The translations under genes were made by a program, and so were the position numbers. A stretch of DNA of 9,091 bases from Terrisporobacter sp. (GTDB taxonomy: Bacteria > Bacillota_A > Clostridia > Peptostreptococcales > Peptostreptococcaceae): positions 1-9,091 of the forward strand of contig JARKUZ010000087.1 of the NCBI GenBank assembly GCA_029851945.1, written 5' to 3'. Within the stretch, counting starts at the first letter, position 1. Each line of letters opens with the position of its first letter. The notes under the pieces are model-generated. The model was given only the letters and a program-made list of their open reading frames with translations. It was not told where the DNA came from and ran no database searches. Positions 1 to 6,097 of the stretch are shown here, piece by piece.

Positions 1-23
1 TCTTGAATTAGAAAGGTAAGAAA

Positions 24-863
24 ATGTTTGGTTATGTTAGAATAAATAAGATGGATTTAACTTTTAGAGAGTTTGAAAATTATAAAGGTTACTACTGTGG
101 TTTATGCAGGTATTTAAAGAAGAATCATGGTGAAATATCTAGACTTGGATTGAATTATGATGTTACATTTTTAATTGTACTTCTTACTGCTCTATATAAA
201 CCTAATAGTGAAATAATTGAAGAAAATTGTATAGTTAGTCCATTTAAAAAGAAAAAGAAAATAATAAATGAAATAACAGAATATGCAGCAAGTATGAATA
301 TTATTTTATCTCATTATAAATTAGAAGATAACTTGTTAGATGATAAAGGAATTAAGGATATTTTGGCTTACAATATATATAAAGGAAAGCTAAAATTAGC
401 ATATGAGAAATACCCTCGAAAGGCTGAAATTATAAAGCAACAAATGAAGTTGCTAAATGAGTTAGAAAAAGAAAAAACTTCTAATATAGATATGGTATCT
501 AACACTTTCGGTGAAGTAATGGGAGAGATTTTTTCTTATAAAGATGATTCATATGAAGAAGATTTAAGAAGGATAGGTTTTAATATAGGAAAATATATAT
601 ATATATTAGATGCTTATGAAGATTTGGAAGAAGATCATAAAAAAGGAAGATATAATCCTTTTAATGAATATATAAATAAAAAGGAAGAGTTAAAGGTAAG
701 AGTAGATAAATTAATTAGTATATCTCTTGGTTTATTAGCCTCGTCTATAGACAAATTAAATTTACAGATAAATAGAGGTATAATAGAAAATATAGTTTAC
801 TCTGGAGTATATATGAGATATAAGAATATATTAAATAAAGGAAGTGAAAGTAATGTACAATAA
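24..863 (+). CDS. DUF5685 family protein (helical, two Asp-rich motifs)
   Basis: A 279-residue protein without signal peptide or clear membrane segments. The ATG at 24 follows an AAAGG ribosome site (12-16) at good spacing, so the gene looks complete. Near the N-terminus is a CGLC motif (residues 25-28) followed by the segment SRLGLNYDVTFL (39-50), which I recognise from memory as typical of DUF5685 proteins. Two acidic motifs stand out: HYKLEDNLLDD (97-107) and DAYEDLEEDHKKGRYNPF (196-213). The second resembles the second Asp-rich motif of squalene/phytoene-type synthases, so a class I isoprenoid-synthase-like fold is possible; that is inference and no substrate can be named. It is the first gene of a three-gene operon, and its last bases overlap the start of the next gene. 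The biochemical function is unknown. Confidence 0.75.
   Translation: MFGYVRINKMDLTFREFENYKGYYCGLCRYLKKNHGEISRLGLNYDVTFLIVLLTALYKPNSEIIEENCIVSPFKKKKKIINEITEYAASMNIILSHYKLEDNLLDDKGIKDILAYNIYKGKLKLAYEKYPRKAEIIKQQMKLLNELEKEKTSNIDMVSNTFGEVMGEIFSYKDDSYEEDLRRIGFNIGKYIYILDAYEDLEEDHKKGRYNPFNEYINKKEELKVRVDKLISISLGLLASSIDKLNLQINRGIIENIVYSGVYMRYKNILNKGSESNVQ
838..842 (+). promoter_or_regulatory. RBS deciding the ATG 853 start
   Basis: AAGGA lies 10 nt before ATG 853. The alternative GTG at 844 in the same frame would sit almost on top of this site, so ATG 853 is preferred. Confidence 0.6.
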
Positions 864-1275
864 TGTTTATGGAGAAGAAAGATTTTTAACAGCTAGAAAA
901 TTTATAGCAAATAAAGAGTTTAAAAGAGCATACGAAATTTTACAAAGTATAAGTGATAAATGTGGAGAGTGGTATTATTTAAGAGGACTATCTGCTATGA
1001 ATATGGGTTATTATGAAGAAGGCGAAGATTGTTTAAAAAGAGCTAAATTCATGGAACCTAACAATAAAGAATATATAAATGCATATAATCAGTATAATAG
1101 TTATAGAAATGATTATAACCGTCGTTCTTATGATTACAATAGAAATAGACGATATGATTCAAGTGGATGTTGTTGCTGCTGTTGTGGTGATGATTGTTGT
1201 AGCGATTTATGTACATTGTACTTATGCGACTCATGTTGTGAATGTTGCGGAGGAGATTTGTGTACTTGTTTCTAG
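853..1275 (+). CDS. TPR-like protein with Cys-rich C-terminal tail
   Basis: A 140-residue protein in two parts. Residues about 8-75 form a TPR-like helical repeat: ARKFIANKEFKRAYEIL, then EWYYLRGLSAMNMGYYEEG, then CLKRAKFMEPNNKEYINAY. Residues 76-104 are a Tyr/Asn/Arg-rich linker. Residues 106-139 hold 16 cysteines in 34 positions, starting with six in a row and ending GGDLCTCF. From memory, Clostridia encode J-domain proteins beside DUF5685 genes that carry the same TPR-like segment and a similar Cys-rich GGDL end; here there is no J-domain and no HPD motif. The tail could bind metal, carry a cluster or be lipid-modified; none of this is proven. It overlaps the upstream gene by 11 nt, implying translational coupling. 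The in-frame GTG at 844 would add three residues. Confidence 0.75.
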   Translation: MYNNVYGEERFLTARKFIANKEFKRAYEILQSISDKCGEWYYLRGLSAMNMGYYEEGEDCLKRAKFMEPNNKEYINAYNQYNSYRNDYNRRSYDYNRNRRYDSSGCCCCCCGDDCCSDLCTLYLCDSCCECCGGDLCTCF

Positions 1276-1278
1276 GAG
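1274..1278 (+). promoter_or_regulatory. RBS deciding the ATG 1288 start
   Basis: AGGAG is 9 nt before ATG 1288. An in-frame TTG at 1279 directly abuts this site and cannot use it, so the annotated start is ATG 1288. Confidence 0.65.
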
Positions 1279-1287
1279 TTGAAAAAT

Positions 1288-1779
1288 ATGAGTAGAAAAA
1301 TTGCTTATGGAGGTATTTTATTATCTCTAAATATAATTTTATTATTATTAGTTAATATAATACCTATTAATACACTATTCCTTATGGGATTAGCATCTTT
1401 ACCTATATCTATTATAATAATGGAGTGGGGTCCTAAATTAGGTACAATATTTTATATGGCCTCTGTAATATTGAGTTTTATAGTTATGGCTAATAAATTT
1501 CAATGGATATTATATATTTTTACATTTGGGATCTACGGATTGATAAAGTATGTAATAGAAAAAGATAGAAGTTTTTTAATAGAATATATTATGAAATTAA
1601 TATCAGCAAATACATTGATTTTTGTAGCATATTTTATATTAAAGAATTATATATATATACCTGTTAATTTTATTACTATAGCAATATTTGAGATGGCATT
1701 TATAATTTATGATTATGTATATTCTAGATTTATAGATTATTACAATGTCAGATTGCGAAAAATAATTTTTAATAAATAA
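1288..1779 (+). CDS. Small polytopic membrane protein, possibly ECF S-component-like
   Basis: A 163-residue, very hydrophobic protein. I see five to six membrane segments at roughly residues 7-24, 29-46, 52-69, 72-90, 104-119 and 122-142, with a positively charged C-terminal end (RLRKIIFNK). The opening MSRKIAYGGILLSLNIILLLL followed by a PINTLFLMGLASLPISIIIMEWG stretch resembles small conserved clostridial membrane proteins with the general look of energy-coupling-factor S-components. There is no ATPase or T-component gene nearby, so transport of any solute is speculation. It begins 12 nt after the Cys-tail gene and closes the operon just before a terminator. It probably acts in the same process as the two upstream genes, which are also uncharacterised. 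Confidence 0.7.
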   Translation: MSRKIAYGGILLSLNIILLLLVNIIPINTLFLMGLASLPISIIIMEWGPKLGTIFYMASVILSFIVMANKFQWILYIFTFGIYGLIKYVIEKDRSFLIEYIMKLISANTLIFVAYFILKNYIYIPVNFITIAIFEMAFIIYDYVYSRFIDYYNVRLRKIIFNK

Positions 1780-1780
1780 T

Positions 1781-1820
1781 AAAAGGACTAAAGATATATC
1801 AATATATTTTTAGTCCTTTT
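1781..1820. terminator. Bidirectional rho-independent terminator
   Basis: A perfect 12-bp stem, AAAAGGACTAAA (1781-1792) with TTTAGTCCTTTT (1809-1820), encloses a 16-nt A+T loop. The A-run on one side and T-run on the other give a U-tract in both directions. It lies between converging genes ending at 1779 (plus) and 1871 (minus) and should serve both. Confidence 0.85.
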
Positions 1821-1870
1821 TAATTATTTTATATATAAATTATATTGAATAAAGCTTCTTAATAATAAGG

Positions 1871-2644
1871 TTATACCAAATTAAAGTATTTTGCTTGATA
1901 TTCGTTTAATTCTTCTTGGCAAGATGGACAGTTATAAGTCTTTATTGAAGAAGTAAACTTTTTATTTTTATCATCAAATATCATCTTTATTTTTTCATCT
2001 ATACCTATTTCTGTTAGATCATTACCACATTTTTTACAGTTGTGAATAGAACATAGATTTTCTAATAATTCTATAGATACATTATCAATATTATAATTAC
2101 AATTGCAACAAAATACTCTACTATCCCTTTGTCTAGATATTTCTTTAGATTTGTTTTTTTCTTTTGAAAAACTATAGCTTATTTCTTCAAAAACCTTATA
2201 TCCGCTTTGGAAAATATTTGAACTACAATGAGGACATAAGAAAACAGGTGTATAACTATTTATATTTTGTTGTTCTTTTAAAGAATTACTTTCTATTTCA
2301 GATGTATCTTTTTGTTCTTCATAATTACCTATTAAATAGTTGTATGTATCTATGCTATTATAATCTTTAGAGACAGCTATAAGATGATTTCTTATAGATG
2401 AAAATTGTTTATTTCTAGATGGACCATCTAAATTTATTATTTTGTTTTCTTCAACAAATTTTAATACAGATACATAATTATATTTACTTGCATAAAATAG
2501 AACCATTTCATCTATATTTTGTTCAGAAACTTTGTCTGAGAAGTCTATCCAGGTCTCAGGTGATTCTAAATATAATTTTTTGCTTATATTATCTAAGTCA
2601 CCAAGAATATCAATAAAGTTTAAAATTCTTTCGTTTATATTCAA
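1871..2644 (-). CDS. Zinc-ribbon-containing protein of unknown function, TTG start
   Basis: A 257-residue soluble protein. The N-terminal part (about 1-110) looks all-helical, is rich in charged residues and has no recognisable motif. Residues 111-130 are a polar linker. The C-terminal half carries four CxxC-type pairs: CPHC (137-140), CCNC (179-182), CKKC (203-206) and CPSC (239-242), with a further Cys at 198. That is the pattern of two zinc ribbons, possibly interleaved. Proteins of this kind can be adaptors, nucleic-acid binders or Zn-structured scaffolds, and nothing here picks one. Translation should start at TTG 2644 because a strong GGAGG lies 8 nt upstream and the nearby ATG runs straight into a stop. 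It follows the HAD phosphatase by 27 nt and is probably co-transcribed with it. Confidence 0.75.
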   Translation of the reverse strand: MNINERILNFIDILGDLDNISKKLYLESPETWIDFSDKVSEQNIDEMVLFYASKYNYVSVLKFVEENKIINLDGPSRNKQFSSIRNHLIAVSKDYNSIDTYNYLIGNYEEQKDTSEIESNSLKEQQNINSYTPVFLCPHCSSNIFQSGYKVFEEISYSFSKEKNKSKEISRQRDSRVFCCNCNYNIDNVSIELLENLCSIHNCKKCGNDLTEIGIDEKIKMIFDDKNKKFTSSIKTYNCPSCQEELNEYQAKYFNLV

Positions 2645-2652
2645 GTTATCAT

Positions 2653-2657
2653 CCTCC
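2653..2657 (-). promoter_or_regulatory. RBS supporting a TTG start codon
   Basis: On the minus strand GGAGG is followed by 8 nt and then TTG AAT ATA. The ATG inside the spacer reads ATG ATA ACT TGA and stops at once, so the TTG is the credible start of the zinc-ribbon gene. Confidence 0.7.
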
Positions 2658-2671
2658 GTACAATTGGTATA

Positions 2672-3406
2672 TTATAAGCCTATCTCAAATCTTTTCACAT
2701 TGCAATCTAAAGAATAAATTATATCTTTTCTTTCCACTATTACTTGAGCTCTCTCTCTTAAAGTGTCATCTTTTATTATGTGATTAACTAATTCGTTAGT
2801 TGGATTAATTGCTATAGGATACCCAACTCGCTTAAGCATATTAATATCGCCATTAGTATCTCCGTAAGCATAAGACTGACTTAAATCTATGTTGTATTTT
2901 TCTACAAATGTATCTATAGCAACATTTTTACTATTTGAGTCCCACATAGGTATAACGGTTCCGTTGAATTTTCCATCCTCGAAAATATATTCACTACCTT
3001 TATAATCTGTTGCATTATATTTCTTAGCCATTTTTTCTACTAAAAAACTTGGACTTCCAGATATAAAAATCACTTTATGTCCATTTTCTAAATGCCATTT
3101 TATTCTTGAATGAGTATATTTATAAACACGTTCTGCTTTTAAAGCAATAACTTGATCGCTAGTAAAATCAATACCTGATTTATCTACGTTTTGTAATGAT
3201 TTGACATATAAATCACATATTTCATCAAGATAATCATCATAATTAGCTTGTCTTTTATCCCAATCTAAAAATGTATCCCTAGCATGGGCAACCCAAGCTT
3301 TTTGATCTACAATCTCATATTTAATAAGCTTTTTAAAATGCTCTACCATAAGAGAATCTCTATAAATTGTTCCGTCAATATCAAAAAAAGCTCCTATATT
3401 TTTCAT
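2672..3406 (-). CDS. HAD superfamily subfamily IB hydrolase (SerB-like phosphatase)
   Basis: A 244-residue cytosolic phosphatase with all four HAD motifs. Motif I is FFDIDGT, with nucleophile Asp9 and acid/base Asp11. Motif II is VIFISGSPS, with Ser116. The motif III lysine is probably Lys160. Motif IV is YGDTNGDINML, with Mg-binding Asp183 and Asp187. The helical cap insert between motifs I and II (about residues 20-100) fits subfamily IB, the group containing phosphoserine phosphatase and related monophosphatases. Substrate cannot be assigned: motif I is DIDGT rather than the DxDST or DFDGT seen in many SerB proteins, and no serine-pathway genes are nearby. The ATG at 3406 has an excellent GAGGTGAT ribosome site. 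It is the first gene of a two-gene minus-strand unit with the zinc-ribbon protein. Confidence 0.88.
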   Translation of the reverse strand: MKNIGAFFDIDGTIYRDSLMVEHFKKLIKYEIVDQKAWVAHARDTFLDWDKRQANYDDYLDEICDLYVKSLQNVDKSGIDFTSDQVIALKAERVYKYTHSRIKWHLENGHKVIFISGSPSFLVEKMAKKYNATDYKGSEYIFEDGKFNGTVIPMWDSNSKNVAIDTFVEKYNIDLSQSYAYGDTNGDINMLKRVGYPIAINPTNELVNHIIKDDTLRERAQVIVERKDIIYSLDCNVKRFEIGL

Positions 3407-3434
3407 TGAATCACCTCATATAAGTATTTACTTT

Positions 3435-3465
3435 ATTATATTATAAAATTCGATTTTGTTGTAAA
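3435..3465 (-). promoter_or_regulatory. Candidate sigma-A promoter for the HAD hydrolase gene
   Basis: On the minus strand TTTACA (3465-3460) is followed by two overlapping TATAAT hexamers (3445-3440 and 3440-3435), giving spacers of 14 or 19 nt. The hexamers are good but neither spacing is ideal. It lies 29 nt upstream of the start codon at 3406. The plus-strand gene at 3538 has no equally clear promoter in the shared gap. Confidence 0.4.
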
Positions 3466-3537
3466 CTATAATTATAAATATTAGATAAAATATATTTAAA
3501 TTAATAAATGATTATTACAAATTAAGGATGTGAACTT

Positions 3538-4620
3538 ATGACATTTGATTATGCCAAAATAACAAAATCTAGGCTCATGGGAAGTATGGGTCTTATTATA
3601 AAATATGAGAAAAAAGAAGAAAATATATACCAATATTTTTTATTAGATGGAGAAGGATTAGGAATTGCTGATTATGTAAGCTTAAAAAATCCTACAACAA
3701 AAGAAGCCATGAGGGAAGAAGAAAGGCTTATGGGGGGACTTGGTGAAAGTAGAATATTAGTAAAAGAAGAAGTTGCTTTATTTTTAATAAATCACTTTGG
3801 AAACAAAAATATTCAATACGGTAAGGAACTGCCAGGAAATGTAGGGGAATATATAGATGTCATAGAAAATTTTAAATCTGACCTGACAGTAGATGAAGTA
3901 TATCCTATTATATGTAAACAAATAGAGAGTGGAGTAGAGTTTATAAATTATATGACTATGAGATTTATTGCTAGAGATAGAGAAAGCTTAAGGTATTTCT
4001 CTAATAGCGAAGAAATATCTAATAATCATATAACAAAAATAAATGGAGCATTATTAAAAAATAAGGTTATAGATAGAGGTAATGGAGTATATATTAGTGA
4101 AGCTTTATATGAAGATGAAGATGGATATTATACTTGTAAGATAGCTTTTAATATATCTAAAGATAAAGATGATTTTAAAATAGAATCATTATTAGTAACT
4201 GATAAGGAACCTATGTATGATTTCGAAGTTTTTGATGAGATATCTAAACCAGAATACATTGATATTTATGAATTAAATAGAAAAGAAGAATTCTTACAAG
4301 AATTTTACTATGATAATCCTTTTATGTTAAAAAGTGATATGGAAGAAGGTGTACTTTTCACAAGATTTAATTTTAATAATAATCATGTTAAACAGAATGT
4401 ATATGTGATTAATAATGATATAAAATCAATTTATTATCAGATTGGAAATGAATTTTTTGTAGGTACATATTCTGAAAAAGATAGAAAATACATTAATAAA
4501 CTTCTTTTAAGTAAATACAAAGATTATCTAAATACAATGGATAGTTATTTCTTTGAAGAAAATGTATTATACGATTTTGTAGAATCTGGTTCTGATGATT
4601 TTGAGGATTTCTTAAATTAA
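3538..4620 (+). CDS. Uncharacterised 360-residue acidic cytosolic protein
   Basis: I do not recognise this protein. It has no signal peptide, no membrane segment, no Cys-pair motifs and no nucleotide-binding loop that I can see. It opens MTFDYAKITKSRLMGSMGLI and is rich in Asp, Glu, Lys, Tyr and Phe, with an acidic end (SGSDDFEDFLN). The middle, about residues 115-190, looks helical (DEVYPIICKQIESGVEFINY and MTMRFIARDRESLRYFS). The C-terminal half alternates charged and aromatic residues as in mixed alpha/beta folds. The ATG at 3538 has an AAGGA site 9 nt upstream. The gene stands alone: divergent from the HAD hydrolase on the left and closed by a strong terminator on the right. Composition matches its neighbours, so there is no sign of recent transfer. 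Confidence 0.7.
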   Translation: MTFDYAKITKSRLMGSMGLIIKYEKKEENIYQYFLLDGEGLGIADYVSLKNPTTKEAMREEERLMGGLGESRILVKEEVALFLINHFGNKNIQYGKELPGNVGEYIDVIENFKSDLTVDEVYPIICKQIESGVEFINYMTMRFIARDRESLRYFSNSEEISNNHITKINGALLKNKVIDRGNGVYISEALYEDEDGYYTCKIAFNISKDKDDFKIESLLVTDKEPMYDFEVFDEISKPEYIDIYELNRKEEFLQEFYYDNPFMLKSDMEEGVLFTRFNFNNNHVKQNVYVINNDIKSIYYQIGNEFFVGTYSEKDRKYINKLLLSKYKDYLNTMDSYFFEENVLYDFVESGSDDFEDFLN

Positions 4621-4668
4621 TGTTTTCATTTAGGTCTTATATATAATTTCAATTTTGAGTAAACAAAG

Positions 4669-4703
4669 AAGGGCAATGCTAGTTAAACTAGATTGCCCTT
4701 TTT
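4669..4703 (+). terminator. Rho-independent terminator of the 3538-4620 gene
   Basis: AAGGGCAAT (4669-4677) pairs perfectly with ATTGCCCTT (4692-4700). The stem continues past one bulged G as CTAG/CTAG to a TTAAA loop and is followed by a T-run to 4703. It begins 49 nt after the stop codon. Confidence 0.88.
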
Positions 4704-4797
4704 GTATTTATAATATTGGGGGAATATTATGAGGAATACATTATGTATTGTAGACAGAATAAAGATTTTTATAACACTTTTTTGAAAAAAATAAAAA

Positions 4798-4830
4798 ATA
4801 AATAACCCCCCATAAAAATAGGGGATTTAT
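4798..4830 (-). terminator. Probable terminator of the Asn-rich protein gene
   Basis: Read on the minus strand, ATAAATCCCC is followed after a short U-rich loop by GGGGGG, four bases and ATTTAT, and then by a long T-rich tract. The C4/G4 core with flanking A/T pairs can form an imperfect hairpin. It lies 40 nt past the stop of the minus-strand gene ending at 4870, where a terminator is expected. The stem is weaker than the others in the window. Confidence 0.45.
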
Positions 4831-4869
4831 ATTAAAAATAAATATTAATAAATTTAAAATATTTTTGAG

Positions 4870-5511
4870 TTACATTTCTTCCTCATCGAACTCTTCCATA
4901 TTGACTGCTGGTATATTAGGTATAATATAAGGATACATTAGGTTAGGATACATCATACCTTGATAAAACATGTTTGGTGGGTACATGCCAGGATACATCG
5001 TGTTTGGTGGGTACATGCCAGGATACATCATATTTTGTGGCATCATAGGAATAACGGGTATGTTATTACCTATTGAATTGCTCATTCCGTTGTTCATGTT
5101 ATTATTCATAGCATTCCCCATATTATTATTTGGAATATTATTCATGTTATTACCGGCATTATTTAAATTATTTGGATTATTAGTATTATTCATATTGTTG
5201 TTATTTACGTTAGGGCTTGTGTTATTGTTAGTATTATCTAAAGTTTCGTTTGTATTATTATCTGTCATAGTATCATATGGAGTTAATTGAGGGTATTCTA
5301 CGTACTGATTTGAGTATGTTGAGTAGCTATTGTTCATACCATCATTATTTAAATTGTTAGAACTATTCATATTATTAGGATTTGCGTTTTGTATAGGAAC
5401 ACCGTTCATATTATAAGGATTCATATACATAAGAGGATCTATATATGGTTGAGGATATATATAGTTTGGATCTATATTATCATTTCTATTTTGATACATA
5501 TTATAATTCAT
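4870..5511 (-). CDS. Asn/Met/Tyr/Pro-rich low-complexity repeat protein
   Basis: A 213-residue protein of striking composition: 63 Asn (about 30 percent), many Met, Tyr and Pro, one Arg, and no Lys, Cys, His or Trp. Residues 1-45 are Tyr/Pro/Asn-rich. Residues 84-150 form an Asn-rich tract with 20 Asn in 101-130. Residues 162-181 are two copies of MYPGMYPPN(T/M), followed by degenerate copies (FYQGMMYPNL, MYPYIIPNI). The end is acidic (EEFDEEEM). There is no signal peptide or membrane segment. Such proteins in spore-formers are often coat or exosporium components, but that is inference and I see no sporulation-sigma promoter. The start at 5511 has a GGGAG site 12-13 nt upstream, a rather long spacing. 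Clean codon structure and a continuous frame through repetitive DNA argue that it is a real gene. Confidence 0.7.
   Translation of the reverse strand: MNYNMYQNRNDNIDPNYIYPQPYIDPLMYMNPYNMNGVPIQNANPNNMNSSNNLNNDGMNNSYSTYSNQYVEYPQLTPYDTMTDNNTNETLDNTNNNTSPNVNNNNMNNTNNPNNLNNAGNNMNNIPNNNMGNAMNNNMNNGMSNSIGNNIPVIPMMPQNMMYPGMYPPNTMYPGMYPPNMFYQGMMYPNLMYPYIIPNIPAVNMEEFDEEEM
4971..5030. repeat. Two-copy 30-bp tandem repeat inside the Asn-rich gene
   Basis: Units 4971-5000 and 5001-5030 differ only at their last base (g versus a). Each encodes ten residues of the MYPGMYPPN type on the minus strand. The length is a multiple of three, so copy-number change would keep the frame. Near identity, even at third codon positions, points to a recent duplication. 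Confidence 0.95.
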
Positions 5512-5543
5512 TTTAAAACTTACTCTCCCTTCTAATTATTTTT

Positions 5544-5560
5544 TATTAGTACTACTAATA
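5544..5560. promoter_or_regulatory. 17-nt perfect palindrome, possible operator
   Basis: TATTAGTA-C-TACTAATA is an 8-bp perfect inverted repeat around one central base. It sits 33 nt upstream of the Asn-rich gene's start codon, in its likely 5' leader or promoter. It is too short-looped to be a normal hairpin and fits a dimeric repressor site. The regulator is unknown. Confidence 0.4.
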
Positions 5561-5633
5561 TATATATTATTAAAAGAATGAGATATGAGTGTTTAAAAAA
5601 AGTAAAAAAACTAAAAAATATTTATTAAAACTG

Positions 5634-5662
5634 TTGCACAAAATACAGAAATGACATAATAT
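5634..5662 (+). promoter_or_regulatory. Sigma-A promoter of the cad operon
   Basis: TTGCAC (5634-5639), a 17-nt spacer and TAATAT (5657-5662) put transcription start near 5669, inside the palindrome that follows. Hexamer matches are moderate but spacing and context are right for the metal-responsive operon downstream. Confidence 0.6.
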
Positions 5663-5664
5663 AG

Positions 5665-5688
5665 ACATATGAATAATTGTTCATATGT
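5665..5688. promoter_or_regulatory. ArsR/SmtB-type operator
   Basis: ACATATGAA (5665-5673) and TTCATATGT (5680-5688) form a perfect 9-bp inverted repeat with a 6-nt spacer. This is the ATATGAA-N6-TTCATAT pattern known for ArsR/SmtB/CadC regulators. It starts just after the -10 hexamer and covers the expected start site, so bound repressor would block transcription of its own operon. Confidence 0.8.
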
Positions 5689-5715
5689 TATGGATATGAA
5701 ATGGAGGAATGTTAG

Positions 5716-6084
5716 ATGAACGATACAATTAAAGGTTGTGAATCTTGCTTTATACATGAGGATGTAGTTGGTAAAGTTAAAAATGAAATGCCTGAAGATG
5801 AAAAACTTTACGATTTAGCAGAGTTATTTAAAGTATTTGGGGATACAACTAGAATAAAAATAATTTATGCATTATTTCAGGAAGAAATGTGTGTATGTGA
5901 TATAGCGGACCTTTTAAATATGACTCAGTCAGCAATATCTCATCAGTTGAGAGTTCTAAAACAAGCTAGATTAGTCAAATTTAGAAAAGAAGGAAAAGTA
6001 GTTTATTATTCGTTAGACGATAATCATATAAATCAAATTTTTAATTGTGGATTATGCCATATAGAAGAAACTTATAGCCGTTAG
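5716..6084 (+). CDS. cadC: CadC-type ArsR/SmtB metal-sensing repressor
   Basis: A 122-residue winged-helix repressor of the usual CadC length. The recognition helix region reads MTQSAISHQLRVLKQ (69-83), followed by the wing around KEGKVVYYSL. Both metal sites of the family are present. The alpha3N site has Cys59 and Cys61 in EMCVCDIA, with Cys8 and Cys11 in the N-terminal arm, as in Cd/Pb-sensing CadC. The alpha5 site has Asp102, His104, His115 and Glu118 with exact D-x-H-x10-H-x2-E spacing, as in Zn sensors. It should dissociate from the operator at 5665-5688 when Cd, Pb, Zn or similar ions bind. The ATG at 5716 has GGAGG 8 nt upstream. Its stop codon overlaps the ATPase gene's ribosome site, so the two are coupled. 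Two extra Cys (111, 114) lie in the alpha5 helix. Confidence 0.92.
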   Translation: MNDTIKGCESCFIHEDVVGKVKNEMPEDEKLYDLAELFKVFGDTTRIKIIYALFQEEMCVCDIADLLNMTQSAISHQLRVLKQARLVKFRKEGKVVYYSLDDNHINQIFNCGLCHIEETYSR

Positions 6085-6097
6085 GAGGAGAGGGTAT

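Noticed and set aside
1079..1282. 67-codon frame within the Cys-tail gene
   Set aside because: Out-of-frame shadow of the Tyr/Asn and Cys codon runs, with no ribosome site.
1279..1287. TTG start at 1279 for the membrane protein
   Set aside because: The codon abuts the AGGAG site, leaving no spacing, while ATG 1288 is ideally placed.
4729..4785. 18-residue reading frame MRNTLCIVDRIKIFITLF after a G-rich stretch
   Set aside because: A G-run lies just upstream, but there is no clear promoter beyond the preceding terminator and no known small-peptide match; chance is likelier.
4971..5030. Tandem repeat as a possible CRISPR array
   Set aside because: The units are directly adjacent without spacers, lie in a coding frame and encode a repeated peptide.
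4970..5290. 106-codon plus-strand frame opposite the Asn-rich gene
   Set aside because: It is the complement of an Asn-codon-rich tract, giving an artificial Leu/Ile/Phe-rich product; no promoter or ribosome site.
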